From a virus: a stretch of 57,822 nucleotides of DNA. This document shows positions 50,235 through 57,822 of this stretch, in pieces. Each line of letters opens with the position of its first letter. Position 1 is the first letter of the stretch. Under the pieces are notes generated by a model. The model did no database searches. It was not told where the DNA came from and saw nothing but the letters and a program-made list of their open reading frames with translations. The stretch spans positions 1-57,822 of IMG/VR virus record IMGVR_UViG_3300036885_000101; one strand, 5' to 3'. The translations under genes and the position numbers were made by a program.

Positions 50235-50834
50235 ATGAGCAAGATCCGAACTACACTTAATCCACGTGAAGAAAAGTTCTGCCAGGAATATTTAGCAGAG
50301 CCCCACCTCAATGGAAGAAAAGCAACAATAAAAGCCGGGTATAGTAAAAAAACCGCAAATGTTAAGGCCGCACAATTATTAGCTAAAATTAGTATACGAC
50401 AACGTATTAAAGAACTTCAGATACCTCTACAAAAGAAAACAGAAGTAACACAAGAAATGGTTATTGAAGAGCTTCGCCGTCTTGCTTTTGGAGACAGGCG
50501 TAATATTGTTTATAAAAAAGGTCATCGGGTTTATGTAACTGATTCTGATAAATTAAGCATTGAAGATGCGGCCTGTATTGAAAGCATGGAAAAAACAAAA
50601 ACCGGAATTAAAATAAATACAAGTTCAAAAGAAAAAGCCCTTGAACTTTTGTCTCGGCATCTTGGAATGTATGATAAAGATAGCCGAGGAAATAATACTA
50701 CCGTAATTATGCAGCCAACATTCAACTGTACTCCTGAAACTGTTCCTTTGGTACAAGACTTACTTGCGGGGAAAAAGCCTGATGGCAATAACGTTGCCGA
50801 AAGTAAACAACCTGACGCGGGTATTCACGGCTAA
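50235..50834 (+). CDS. Terminase small subunit
   Basis: A 199-aa DNA-recognition subunit of the packaging motor. REEKFCQEYLAEPHLNGRKATIKAGYSKKTANVKAAQLLAKI is the N-terminal helix-turn-helix of the Terminase_2 family. A charged middle and LLSRHLGMYDKD follow, as in that family. It binds the packaging site and loads the large subunit. Overlaps the large subunit start by 53 bases. Confidence 0.87.
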   Translation: MSKIRTTLNPREEKFCQEYLAEPHLNGRKATIKAGYSKKTANVKAAQLLAKISIRQRIKELQIPLQKKTEVTQEMVIEELRRLAFGDRRNIVYKKGHRVYVTDSDKLSIEDAACIESMEKTKTGIKINTSSKEKALELLSRHLGMYDKDSRGNNTTVIMQPTFNCTPETVPLVQDLLAGKKPDGNNVAESKQPDAGIHG

Positions 50835-51954
50835 CACTGCCGCGTACTACACAGGAAAGGGAATTATCATCAACCAGGGCGGAACGTCATCAAGCAAAAC
50901 GTTCTCGATCATCCAGCTGTTCATCTACCTGACGGTGGGGACAGTCGGGGCCTGCATATCCTCCATCGTGTCCGAATCAATTCCCCACCTCAAGCTTGGC
51001 GCAATCCGCGATTTCAAGACCATTATGGGCGATTCCTTTTGTGAAAAGGACTTTCACCAGACAGACAACATCTACAATTTCGGCGAGGGGCGGCTGCTTG
51101 AATTCTTTTCAGCGGACAATCCCGGCAAGGTCCATGGCCCAAGGCGCAACAATCTTTTCATCAATGAAGTGAACAACGTCCCGAAAGACGTGCAGTCAGC
51201 CCTTTCGGTCCGCACACAGGGGCTTGAGGTTTACGACTACAACCCCACTGGCGAATTTTACTTGATGGAGGAAATTGGAAAGCCTGGCGTCGCGTTTATC
51301 AAAAGCACGTACCTCGACGCGAAGCAGTTTCTTCCGGCAAGCATTGTTGAGAAAATCGAATCCCGAAGAGAACGTGACCCGAACTGGTGGCGCGTTTACG
51401 GCCTGGGGGAAGTGGGGAATATCGAAGGGCTTGTTCATTCTGTTTTTACACAGTGCAATATTCCTGAAGGAAAGGGAAAAGTTTTCTATGGTCTTGACTT
51501 TGGGTATACCAATGATCCGACATGCCTCGTGAAGTGCTGTCTGCATGGCGAAGACCTGTACTGCGATGAATTGATTTATGAGACAGGCCTCAACAATCAG
51601 CAGATAGCAAAACGGTTCGAGACGCTCGGGCTGAAAAAGAACGAGACTGAGATATTTGCAGATTGTTCAGAGCCAAAAAGCATCGACGAGATACATCTTT
51701 GTGGATGGAACGTAAAACCGGCACCGAAAGGTCCCGACAGCGTGCTCAACGGCATCCAGCGTATCAATCAATATAAACAGCATTGGACAGCGCGAAGTTT
51801 GAATGCAATAAAGGAAATGCGGAACTATAGGTACTTGCAGGACAAGAACGGAAAGTATCTTAATACTCCACGCGATGACTTTAATCACGCTATGGACGCA
51901 CGAAGATATGCGGTAATTGGCAAGGGCCTTGATCGGCCAATTCAGATTTTCTAA
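50782..51954 (+). CDS. Terminase large subunit
   Basis: A 390-aa packaging ATPase/nuclease. Walker A GGTSSSKT at residues 33-40, Walker B-like NLFINEVNN near residue 125 with Glu, and the nuclease domain from YGLDFGYTNDP (first acidic Asp) with IFADCSEPKSIDEI and NHAMDARRY. I start at ATG 50782 because the family sequence begins there. Length is on the short side but all domains are present. Confidence 0.92.
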   Translation: MAITLPKVNNLTRVFTANTAAYYTGKGIIINQGGTSSSKTFSIIQLFIYLTVGTVGACISSIVSESIPHLKLGAIRDFKTIMGDSFCEKDFHQTDNIYNFGEGRLLEFFSADNPGKVHGPRRNNLFINEVNNVPKDVQSALSVRTQGLEVYDYNPTGEFYLMEEIGKPGVAFIKSTYLDAKQFLPASIVEKIESRRERDPNWWRVYGLGEVGNIEGLVHSVFTQCNIPEGKGKVFYGLDFGYTNDPTCLVKCCLHGEDLYCDELIYETGLNNQQIAKRFETLGLKKNETEIFADCSEPKSIDEIHLCGWNVKPAPKGPDSVLNGIQRINQYKQHWTARSLNAIKEMRNYRYLQDKNGKYLNTPRDDFNHAMDARRYAVIGKGLDRPIQIF

Positions 51955-51964
51955 AGGAACATGC

Positions 51965-52297
51965 ATGGGCTTTCTATTTTTCGGCAAGCGTGACGATGAG
52001 GAAGAAAACATCCCGGATGAGATCAATAGCGAACTTGACGCGATCAAACTAAAATCAGAACTGGTTATTGTTCCCGCCGGTGAACTAACTGCGCAAGAGC
52101 AAGAACTATGGAACAATTTGAAAGCGCGGTTTGCGTTTTCGCAGAAGATAGAATCTGATTTGCATTTGCTTAAGGCGGAAAATGAATCGCATTCGACGCT
52201 ATTCTGGATTGGTTTGCGGCGAAGGTTGAAACTTGATATTAGTGAATCATTCGAGATACAAGGCGATAAGGTTGTAAAAACAAGGAGGGCACGATGA
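51965..52297 (+). CDS. Small protein between terminase and portal
   Basis: A 110-aa protein, acidic then helical (SELDAIKLKSELVIVPAGEL, AQEQELWNNLKARFAFSQK). Start at ATG 51965 with GGAAC nearby. No domain recognised; the helical region suggests a packaging or head accessory role, by position only. Confidence 0.5.
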   Translation: MGFLFFGKRDDEEENIPDEINSELDAIKLKSELVIVPAGELTAQEQELWNNLKARFAFSQKIESDLHLLKAENESHSTLFWIGLRRRLKLDISESFEIQGDKVVKTRRAR

Positions 52298-52623
52298 AAA
52301 AAGTAGCCTTACTGATAATCCTGTCAGTAATTATTTGCACGGCTGGCGCGGACACCCTGTCCGTGGTTAAGGTTACGGACACGACATACACCAAAATCTA
52401 CAAGCCCGATGTCGTGGTGAAGGCAGAAAAAAGCAGAGCTGGAAATGTTGTCGCAGGAATTTCTCTGGTTGCGCTCGGGTGTTTTGGCGGGACCGTATCA
52501 ATAGTTGACGCTTGCGACATTCCACGATATTATAAATACAATCCCAATGTCAGAACCGATGTTATTTATCTTACTATCAACGTCATGGCTATTGTGGCAG
52601 GGATTCGGTTAATATGTCCATAA
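52294..52623 (+). CDS. Exported or membrane protein between terminase and portal
   Basis: A 109-aa protein with a signal-like start (KKVALLIILSVIICTAGA, before DTLS) and two further hydrophobic segments (NVVAGISLVALGCFGGTVSIV, VIYLTINVMAIVAGIRLI). It could be a membrane protein that modifies the host envelope, such as superinfection exclusion, but there is no motif. Unusual inside the head operon. Starts by a 4-base overlap. Confidence 0.5.
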   Translation: MKKVALLIILSVIICTAGADTLSVVKVTDTTYTKIYKPDVVVKAEKSRAGNVVAGISLVALGCFGGTVSIVDACDIPRYYKYNPNVRTDVIYLTINVMAIVAGIRLICP

Positions 52624-52928
52624 GGCGCTACACTTGTAACGTTCGCGGCGAATTGAACCCGCATGCAGCTGGTGATCTTGTAAAATATCTTGATCATGTC
52701 CAAGAAGTCGCCGAAATCAGAACGTATTTTATCAATAAGCTGAATGCAGTAAATCAGATCATGGTCGAAACCATAAGTAGAACAAACGAAATACAACGCT
52801 TGATTAAAGTAGCCAAATCTGATTGCAAGCAGCACAATTATGAAAAACTCAAACTTGTTTTGAAAAAATTAGAGGAAATGTGGGGGAAGGGCAAAAACGA
52901 AAGCGCAACCGATTATCATGGCAACTAA
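52614..52928 (+). CDS. Helical protein before portal, unknown
   Basis: A 104-aa helical protein (LVKYLDHVQEVAEIRTYFINKLNAV, KLVLKKLEEMW). Overlaps both neighbours. No domain recognised. Confidence 0.5.
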   Translation: MSIRRYTCNVRGELNPHAAGDLVKYLDHVQEVAEIRTYFINKLNAVNQIMVETISRTNEIQRLIKVAKSDCKQHNYEKLKLVLKKLEEMWGKGKNESATDYHGN

Positions 52929-55206
52929 AGAAATCACCCTGTATGGCCCGACCGGGGATCTTCTCACAAAGGACGTTCCCGCAGGTGGCGTTGAGATACC
53001 AGATCTTGACCCCACCTTTTTCATGTCTCCCAGTGGATCGTCGGTCAATACACGCGAGGTCGAACGCAAGCCATATTCGCTACACTGGATGGTCTACGCT
53101 TGCGCCCGTGTTATTTCTTGGAACCTTTGCAGACTTCCCCGCGTGTTTGAGGATAAGAACAATAAAAAAGTTGAGATGACGGATATTGATGACCTGTTCG
53201 GACGGCCTAATCCTTTTATGACACGGCGGACGTTCTGGGAAGCGGTGATACTCAATTTATTACTTCCGTGCCGTGAAGGTTTCGGACGTGGGCAACGTGG
53301 CGGACAATGCTTCATCGTTTGCGATAGCGGCAAGGAAGATTACCACGTCGATCTTGCTAAAGGTGAAATACCTGTTGCGATGTATCCATACAATGATCAG
53401 TATGTGAGCCCCGAGTACGACAATAGCAAACATTTCATCGGATGGAAATTTGAGATACGAGAACAAGAAATTTTGCAGCATTACGCCCCGCATGAGATAA
53501 TCCGTATCTATAATTTCAATCCTTACGACTGGTTGCGAGGATTGTCGATGTATGAACCGGCGCAAATGGCGATCATCAACGACATCAAGGCCGATGTGTG
53601 GAATAGCCGGACGTTTGACAATGACGCGATCCCGGCGGGCATACTCACGAGTGACCAGGAATTAAATGAAGCCCAGGCCATTGAGATACAAAACCGCTGG
53701 TATCAGAAGTACGGCTTCGGCAATGCTCGCCGCATCTCTGTTCTTGGCAAAGGCGCGACATTCCAGAAGATACAAAACGATGCCAAAGACATGGAGTTTA
53801 CACAACAGAAAAATAGAGTCATTGAGGAAATCCTTGGAGTTTTTGGATTGAATAAAATTGCAATTGGTAAATATGAGGATCTCAATTTCGCCACAATCGT
53901 GGAAGGCCGCAAGATGCTATGGGAAGATACATACCTTCCCATTGACGAATCCATGATGGAGCAAATCAATTCTCAATGGCTTCGCAATATCAATCCGCGC
54001 AACCCCGTTCACATGAAGGTCGACACCTCGAATATCCGCGTACTTAAGAAAGACTATTCCAAACAGACTATCGCGGCAAAGACTCTTTACAGCATGGGAG
54101 TAACGGCGGAAGTATCGTGCCGGATCAACGAAATTCCGTTGAGCGATGAGGACAAGGCAGCGATGCCGTGGATTTCTGAAAAGCCTGTTGCACCTATCGG
54201 TGGGAATTCCCCCTTCGGCGGCGGGAGCGAAGGACCGACAGGGGTTGAGCCGCCACAGAAGCAACTAAAAAATTTAGTAACATGCATACATTGTAAACAT
54301 CAATTCAATTATGGCAAAGTTTCAGAAGTTAAAATGGGGGCAGTAAGTTGTCCGAATTGTGGAAAAGTAATTAATCAAGATGGTAAAAGTCTTATTACGC
54401 GGGTGAAGTGGAATGTTGATGCGCTGGATAAGATTTCGGAGAGCTACATCGAAAAGGTGTTGCAGCCAGGCGAAAACATCATGTACAATAAGCTCCTGCG
54501 CTTCTTCACAAGTGAGCGGAATAAATTGCAGGACATGGTTGACGAGTGGTTGAACAAACAAAAGACGAAAGCCAATGATACCATTTCAGCGGATGACTTT
54601 TCGTTTGACCGTGAGGAAGAGGACTCGTATTTTATCGAAAAGATATATGCGCCTTCGGTCAAAGAACAGCTTATCAGAGAAGCGGCAAAGCTGAAAGAGG
54701 AAATCGGCCCACTTGTTAATTGGGGCGTTTCTGATGATATGATACAAGAGTTTGTCGATGCCCGCGCTGAAGGATTGAAGGCAATCAACAAGACAACTAT
54801 CAACATGTACCGGGATAAAATATCGGAGGCAATCTCTGACGGATACAAGAATACATTTACTCCGCAACAGTTTGCAAAAGCTGTTAAGGAAGCAATCTCC
54901 GACACTGGGGAGGTTCGTAAAAATCAAGCCCGTACGATTGCCCGCACAGAAACCGGGATCATTTCCAGTACGGCGCGTCAAGAAGCATTTGAAGATGAGG
55001 GCATTAAATTCAAACAATGGGTAACGGCAGGGGACGAAAAAGTCAGGGAGTCACACATAGAGGAAAACGGGAATATCGTTGACATCGACGAAGAGTTCCC
55101 TGTGACCGGGCTTATGCATCCGTGTGCTTTTGAAAATGAAGATGGAAGTCCAACTGACGCATCTGAGGTGATAAATTGCCGGTGCGTTTCTATAGCAAAT
55201 TTTTAA
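52918..55206 (+). CDS. Portal protein fused to zinc ribbon and MuF-like head morphogenesis domain
   Basis: A 762-aa fusion. Residues ~40-420 are an HK97-type portal: LHWMVYACARVISWNLCRLPRVF, WEAVILNLLLP, FNPYDWLRGLSMYEPAQMAI, DAIPAGILTSDQELNEAQA, and the stem helix region RVIEEILGVFGLNKIAIGKYED. Residues ~455-480 hold a zinc ribbon (TCIHCKHQF, CPNCGK). Residues ~500-762 match the Mu F-like minor head protein (QARTIARTETGIISSTARQEAFEDEG, then FKQWVTAGDEKVRESHIEENG, and NCRCVSIANF). The fusion likely gives a portal that carries its own ejected minor protein. No internal start or ribosome site is obvious. Confidence 0.85.
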   Translation: MATKEITLYGPTGDLLTKDVPAGGVEIPDLDPTFFMSPSGSSVNTREVERKPYSLHWMVYACARVISWNLCRLPRVFEDKNNKKVEMTDIDDLFGRPNPFMTRRTFWEAVILNLLLPCREGFGRGQRGGQCFIVCDSGKEDYHVDLAKGEIPVAMYPYNDQYVSPEYDNSKHFIGWKFEIREQEILQHYAPHEIIRIYNFNPYDWLRGLSMYEPAQMAIINDIKADVWNSRTFDNDAIPAGILTSDQELNEAQAIEIQNRWYQKYGFGNARRISVLGKGATFQKIQNDAKDMEFTQQKNRVIEEILGVFGLNKIAIGKYEDLNFATIVEGRKMLWEDTYLPIDESMMEQINSQWLRNINPRNPVHMKVDTSNIRVLKKDYSKQTIAAKTLYSMGVTAEVSCRINEIPLSDEDKAAMPWISEKPVAPIGGNSPFGGGSEGPTGVEPPQKQLKNLVTCIHCKHQFNYGKVSEVKMGAVSCPNCGKVINQDGKSLITRVKWNVDALDKISESYIEKVLQPGENIMYNKLLRFFTSERNKLQDMVDEWLNKQKTKANDTISADDFSFDREEEDSYFIEKIYAPSVKEQLIREAAKLKEEIGPLVNWGVSDDMIQEFVDARAEGLKAINKTTINMYRDKISEAISDGYKNTFTPQQFAKAVKEAISDTGEVRKNQARTIARTETGIISSTARQEAFEDEGIKFKQWVTAGDEKVRESHIEENGNIVDIDEEFPVTGLMHPCAFENEDGSPTDASEVINCRCVSIANF

Positions 55207-55221
55207 CTTGAGGAGGGCAAA

Positions 55222-55662
55222 ATGATTAAATATGAAGGGATTGAATTTGATTCTGTAAAAGAATTAATGCAGTACCAAAACAAACAAAAGAACTCTGGGA
55301 AAAAACCAAATCTATTTCCTGATGCAGAAGCAAAAAAATTAGAATGTCAAATTGGTAATTGTGATCACGAACATTTAACATATTCTCATGGAATTGCCAT
55401 TGCTTGGCTTTTCCCCATACCACGAGAATGGCATGAGTGGGTTTGCAAAGATTGTGGAAAATCTTTTAAAAATGACCCACGACCCATAAAAAGAAATATT
55501 TGTTGTCAAGTAAGTAATTGTGAGGAAGATGCCGTTTATATAGTTCCATCAATAAAAAACGGCATTGAATGCCAAATACGTTTTTGTGAAAATCATTTTA
55601 ATTCTTTGCGTGGAAAAACAATGAGTTTTAGTGAAAAAAGTCAATCAGTTTTAATATCATAA
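55222..55662 (+). CDS. Zinc-binding protein, unknown
   Basis: A 146-aa protein with two Cys/His clusters: KLECQIGNCDHEHLTYSHG then WVCKDCGKSF, and CCQVSNCEEDAVYIV with FCENHF near the end. The first part resembles a short N-terminal helix common to small phage zinc proteins. GGAGGGC precedes the ATG. May be a head accessory. Confidence 0.55.
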   Translation: MIKYEGIEFDSVKELMQYQNKQKNSGKKPNLFPDAEAKKLECQIGNCDHEHLTYSHGIAIAWLFPIPREWHEWVCKDCGKSFKNDPRPIKRNICCQVSNCEEDAVYIVPSIKNGIECQIRFCENHFNSLRGKTMSFSEKSQSVLIS

Positions 55663-55683
55663 TTAAATATTTAAGAGGGCAAA

Positions 55684-55719
55684 ATGTTTATTTATCAGGA
55701 TTTGTTGTATTTACTTTGA
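55684..55719 (+). CDS. 11-codon ORF with ribosome site, doubtful
   Basis: GAGGGC then AAA and ATG open a peptide of 11 residues ending in TGA before the epimerase gene. The signal before it is the same as that of the preceding gene. It may be a leader or leftover of a duplicated gene start. Confidence 0.2.
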   Translation: MFIYQDLLYLL

Positions 55720-55728
55720 GGTAAAAGC

Positions 55729-56661
55729 ATGAACATTCTCATTACAGGAGGCAGCGGTTTTATCGGTCGCGCTGTTGTATCGGAACTACTTGATGCAAAG
55801 CACGATGTCACAATCCTTGATACAAAGATGCCTGACTTTCCCGGACGTGTCCATTATTTTGCATGCGACATACTGCAATCACTCGATGATCTGTTCCTGA
55901 AAATACAGCCTGAAATCGTGATTCACCTTGCCGCATGTACTGACCCTACGGCGGGACCGGATCATTTGTACAAGGTGAACGTCAAAGGGACAAAGAACGT
56001 CGTTGATGCTTGCGAGAACTTCGGTGTACGGCGGATAATCTTTGCATCAACCGGTATGGTCTATGGAAAGAATTCTGATTTGGAAGTTACGGAACAGACC
56101 GAAGTCGCGCCGGTATCGTTGTACGCTTTTACCAAAGCAGTAGGGGAAAGCCTTGTGCGTGCAAGTTCGCTTGAACATATCATCTTTCGTATGTTCAACG
56201 TGGCTGGGCCTGGCTTCACGCATAACCCGGCGCGGTATCTTGTCCCCGTGGCCCTGGCGGCGACGCAAGAGAAGCCGTTGCGCTTATTCACTGGACAAAA
56301 CGATATACGAGATTATGTTCATGTAAATGATGTTGCAAAAGCTTATATTAAAGGTATCGAAACATGCGAAAAGGGCGAAACCAACAATATCGGCACCGGG
56401 ATACCTACACGACTTGGGAAAGTGCTCTCTATGATTGCCGATGAAAGAGACTATCCAGTTCCGACAATCATTGACCACAATGCGCCAGGACTAAACAAGC
56501 AAGAAGGCGTGAACTTAACGGCTGATGCATCGAAGGCAAGGGATTTGCTTGGATGGAGACCGGAAAAGAATATTGGCGACATTATCCGTGATTCCGTGGC
56601 GTGGTGGTCTTTACATATTGGCAACAAAATGCCTAAAGGGATCATGGAGTACGCGAAATGA
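55729..56661 (+). CDS. NAD-dependent sugar epimerase/dehydratase (extended SDR)
   Basis: A 310-aa extended short-chain dehydrogenase. The Rossmann motif is ILITGGSGFIGRAVVSEL; the active site has IIFASTGMVYG with Ser/Thr and YAFTKAVGE (Tyr-x-x-x-Lys). LFTGQNDIRDYVHVNDVAKA and GWRPEKNIGDIIRDSVAWW are family C-terminal signatures. It likely converts a nucleotide sugar that the glycosyltransferases at 5.4-13.6 kb use. It sits in the head operon, far from them but transcribed in the same direction. Confidence 0.88.
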   Translation: MNILITGGSGFIGRAVVSELLDAKHDVTILDTKMPDFPGRVHYFACDILQSLDDLFLKIQPEIVIHLAACTDPTAGPDHLYKVNVKGTKNVVDACENFGVRRIIFASTGMVYGKNSDLEVTEQTEVAPVSLYAFTKAVGESLVRASSLEHIIFRMFNVAGPGFTHNPARYLVPVALAATQEKPLRLFTGQNDIRDYVHVNDVAKAYIKGIETCEKGETNNIGTGIPTRLGKVLSMIADERDYPVPTIIDHNAPGLNKQEGVNLTADASKARDLLGWRPEKNIGDIIRDSVAWWSLHIGNKMPKGIMEYAK

Positions 56662-56819
56662 ATTCGACCGATACTATTGAGGATCGCAAATTGACAACGG
56701 GCACACGGCGATTGCTTGAGATGAAGAAGCGCAATGTGCGCGGGCGTATCACGTTCTATCTGGAAAAGGGAGACCGTGAGGCGCGCGTGAGTGAATTGGA
56801 ATGTGTGGAAAAGGAATAA
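56658..56819 (+). CDS. Small basic protein, unknown
   Basis: A 53-aa charged protein (TGTRRLLEMKKRNVRGRITFYLEKGDREARVSELECVEKE in order) starting in the epimerase stop overlap. No domain recognised. Confidence 0.5.
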   Translation: MNSTDTIEDRKLTTGTRRLLEMKKRNVRGRITFYLEKGDREARVSELECVEKE

Positions 56820-56840
56820 TAATTTAACAAGGAGGGTATT

Positions 56841-57014
56841 GTGAATTCTGTAGCATTTAAGTTTGATGTTGGTGAAAAAGTGGAAACGATTTTCGATGAA
56901 GTTGGGGTAATCGAAATGCAAGGCCGAGATGAAACCCCTTATAACAAATATTTCGTTAAAGGGAAAATACAAAATTCATGGTTCAAAGAGGAAGAATTGT
57001 CTTCCGTGAACTGA
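56841..57014 (+). CDS. Small protein, unknown
   Basis: A 57-aa protein from a GTG start, after AAGGAGGG. Sequence FKFDVGEKVETIFDEVGVIEMQGRDE, then KYFVKGKIQNSWFKEEEL, looks like a small SH3-type beta barrel, as seen in small phage proteins. A terminator follows. Confidence 0.5.
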   Translation: MNSVAFKFDVGEKVETIFDEVGVIEMQGRDETPYNKYFVKGKIQNSWFKEEELSSVN

Positions 57015-57054
57015 AGAATAGTTTCTTTTTGACATAGTTCTCTACGGTCTAAGA

Positions 57055-57096
57055 AGGGCCGGTTAACCTGCGAAAGTGGGTTTACTGGTCCTTTTT
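57055..57096 (+). terminator. Intrinsic terminator with GAAA tetraloop
   Basis: A 19-bp stem (57055-57068 with 57079-57092, one mismatch and several G-U pairs, plus the inner CTGC-GAAA-GTGG part) is capped by GAAA and followed by TTTTTG. It likely gives partial termination before the last head genes. Confidence 0.72.
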
Positions 57097-57113
57097 GTTT
57101 TGGAGCAAGTGCG

Positions 57114-57317
57114 ATGAAAGTACCGATTCTGATAAAGGACAATGCTTCCTTCATTGCCAAGATCAAGGATGATATGAAGGTCGAAGAGAAAAGCGTTGTC
57201 GGGTATGAGGCAACAATCAAACTCGCTCCTGACAAATACAAGGACGTTTTGCAGGAAATCCTTGACGATGAAAAAGACCACATCGAAAAATTGAACAAGA
57301 TATTGGAGGACAAATGA
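57114..57317 (+). CDS. Small helical protein, unknown
   Basis: A 67-aa acidic/basic helical protein (KDVLQEILDDEKDHIEKLNKILEDK at the end). The ATG is preceded by GGAGCAAG. Its neighbours are head genes; could be a scaffold or protease accessory. Unknown. Confidence 0.5.
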   Translation: MKVPILIKDNASFIAKIKDDMKVEEKSVVGYEATIKLAPDKYKDVLQEILDDEKDHIEKLNKILEDK

Positions 57318-57472
57318 TAAAGCAAAATCGCAAGCCCGAACCGGTCAAGGAAGAGACGAAAGCCGAACCGGTCAAGGAAGTCAAAGCGGTCGATTCCATG
57401 CCGGACGGCGTGACAAACGGCATGGCGTATTCGAACGAGTCCGTATTTTTCAGTCCCTATTCGATGGGTTAA
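57314..57472 (+). CDS. Small protein with EPVKE repeats
   Basis: A 52-aa protein with a repeated PEPVKE segment (NRKPEPVKEETKAEPVKEVKAV) and a tail ESVFFSPYSMG. Starts by a 4-base overlap with the preceding gene. The short repeat would allow slippage of length. Unknown role. Confidence 0.5.
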   Translation: MIKQNRKPEPVKEETKAEPVKEVKAVDSMPDGVTNGMAYSNESVFFSPYSMG

Positions 57473-57475
57473 GAA

Positions 57476-57685
57476 ATGATGATTATTGACAACAAGTTTG
57501 ATCTTGGAAAAATTGTTTATCTGAAAACTGATAAAGATCAAATTCCGCGCATCGTTACGGCGATACAGTCATCTCTATGCGGTGCAATTTTGTATAGAAC
57601 AAATTGCGGCGCTTCTGAGTTTTGGTCTTCTGAAATGGAAATATGCGAAGAAAAAGTTCTCAATCCTGAAATTGTTGGAAGTTAA
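57476..57685 (+). CDS. Small beta-rich protein, unknown
   Basis: A 69-aa protein (IDNKFDLGKIVYLKTDKDQIPRIVTAI) resembling small SH3-like phage proteins. It starts 3 bases after the previous stop, with a second ATG immediately next to the first. Unknown function. Confidence 0.5.
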   Translation: MMIIDNKFDLGKIVYLKTDKDQIPRIVTAIQSSLCGAILYRTNCGASEFWSSEMEICEEKVLNPEIVGS

Positions 57686-57686
57686 A

Positions 57687-57809
57687 ATGAAAACCGATTA
57701 CGATACGAAAGTGCTTGAAGCCGATTCGAAGAAGCAGGGCTACAAAACGAAGGTAAAAAAGCCTTCCGAAAAAAAGGAGAATGGCAATGCCGCAAAAAAT
57801 CCTTCATAA
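57687..57809 (+). CDS. Small lysine-rich protein (complete copy)
   Basis: A 40-aa basic protein (YDTKVLEADSKKQGYKTKVKK). Complete only here; the copy at window start is cut at its 5' end. Its gene overlaps the protease start by 23 bases. No function recognised. Confidence 0.55.
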   Translation: MKTDYDTKVLEADSKKQGYKTKVKKPSEKKENGNAAKNPS

Positions 57810-57822
57810 GCTCATGGGAAGC
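57696..57822. repeat. Direct terminal repeat, right copy (127 bp)
   Basis: Identical to bases 1-127. The protease start at position 92 is repeated here at 57787. Confidence 0.95.

Noticed and set aside
1217-57541. Numerous minus-strand ORFs opposite real genes
   Set aside because: All lie over well-supported + strand genes, have no recognisable domains and lack ribosome sites; they are shadow frames.
1-57822. Integrase, excisionase or repressor pointing to lysogeny
   Set aside because: No tyrosine or serine recombinase motif and no CI-like protein could be recognised; the small HTH protein at 34899 alone is not enough.

Overview
The window is a complete or nearly complete genome of a tailed dsDNA phage with siphovirus-type gene order. 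All supported genes are on the + strand, and the first and last 127 bases are identical. The simplest reading is a circular or circularly permuted genome of 57,695 bp whose assembly was cut inside a small gene just before the head protease. Strong GGAGG ribosome sites, TTGACA-17-TATATT promoters, exported proteins with ordinary Sec signal peptides, a spanin-like lipoprotein, and BspA-type LRR and InlB-type repeat domains suggest a Gram-negative, non-Bacteroidota host. Fibrobacterota- or Spirochaetota-like bacteria would fit, but this is inference. No integrase, repressor or other lysogeny gene was recognised.

Layout: (1) 50.2-57.8 kb continuing into 0-5.4 kb: packaging and head genes (terminase small and large subunits, a portal/zinc-ribbon/MuF fusion, protease with scaffold-like tail, HK97-type capsid protein, connector and neck proteins). 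(2) 5.4-13.6 kb: an island of glycosyltransferases and SAM methyltransferases inside the structural operon, with a sugar-nucleotide epimerase nearby at 55.7 kb. (3) 13.6-23.2 kb: tail terminator, tail tube, tail assembly chaperone with a -1 frameshift site, tape measure, a distal tail protein carrying a BspA-type LRR, and a large tail-tip protein. (4) 23.2-32.0 kb: a fibre-like protein, an SGNH esterase and beta-helix proteins, several with Sec signal peptides. (5) 32.0-33.2 kb: lysis genes and a terminator. (6) 33.2-36.0 kb: early operon with a PD-(D/E)XK nuclease and an ERF annealing protein. (7) 36.1-40.5 kb: the most unusual region, described below. (8) 40.5-50.2 kb: NinB, a structured RNA, replication initiator, DnaB helicase, NinG, SNF2 helicase, ParB-like protein, SSB and many small zinc-ribbon proteins.

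The 36.1-40.5 kb region reads as a tandem array of about ten small gene cassettes separated by attC-like recombination sites. Each cassette starts near a GTTRRRY-type core, has a good ribosome site and one or two small unknown ORFs, and carries an RYYYAAC-type core near its end. The start of a cassette is complementary to its own end, often well beyond the 7-base core, and where the start differs between cassettes the end changes to match. Inner arms (L''/L') also pair, several with the single unpaired base typical of attC. No integron integrase is present, so this would be a phage-borne cluster of attC sites lacking an integrase (CALIN), set between ERF and NinB recombination genes. Several cassette ORFs read through the sites and share short in-frame protein modules.

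Function assignments rest on motif and context reading only; no database search was possible.
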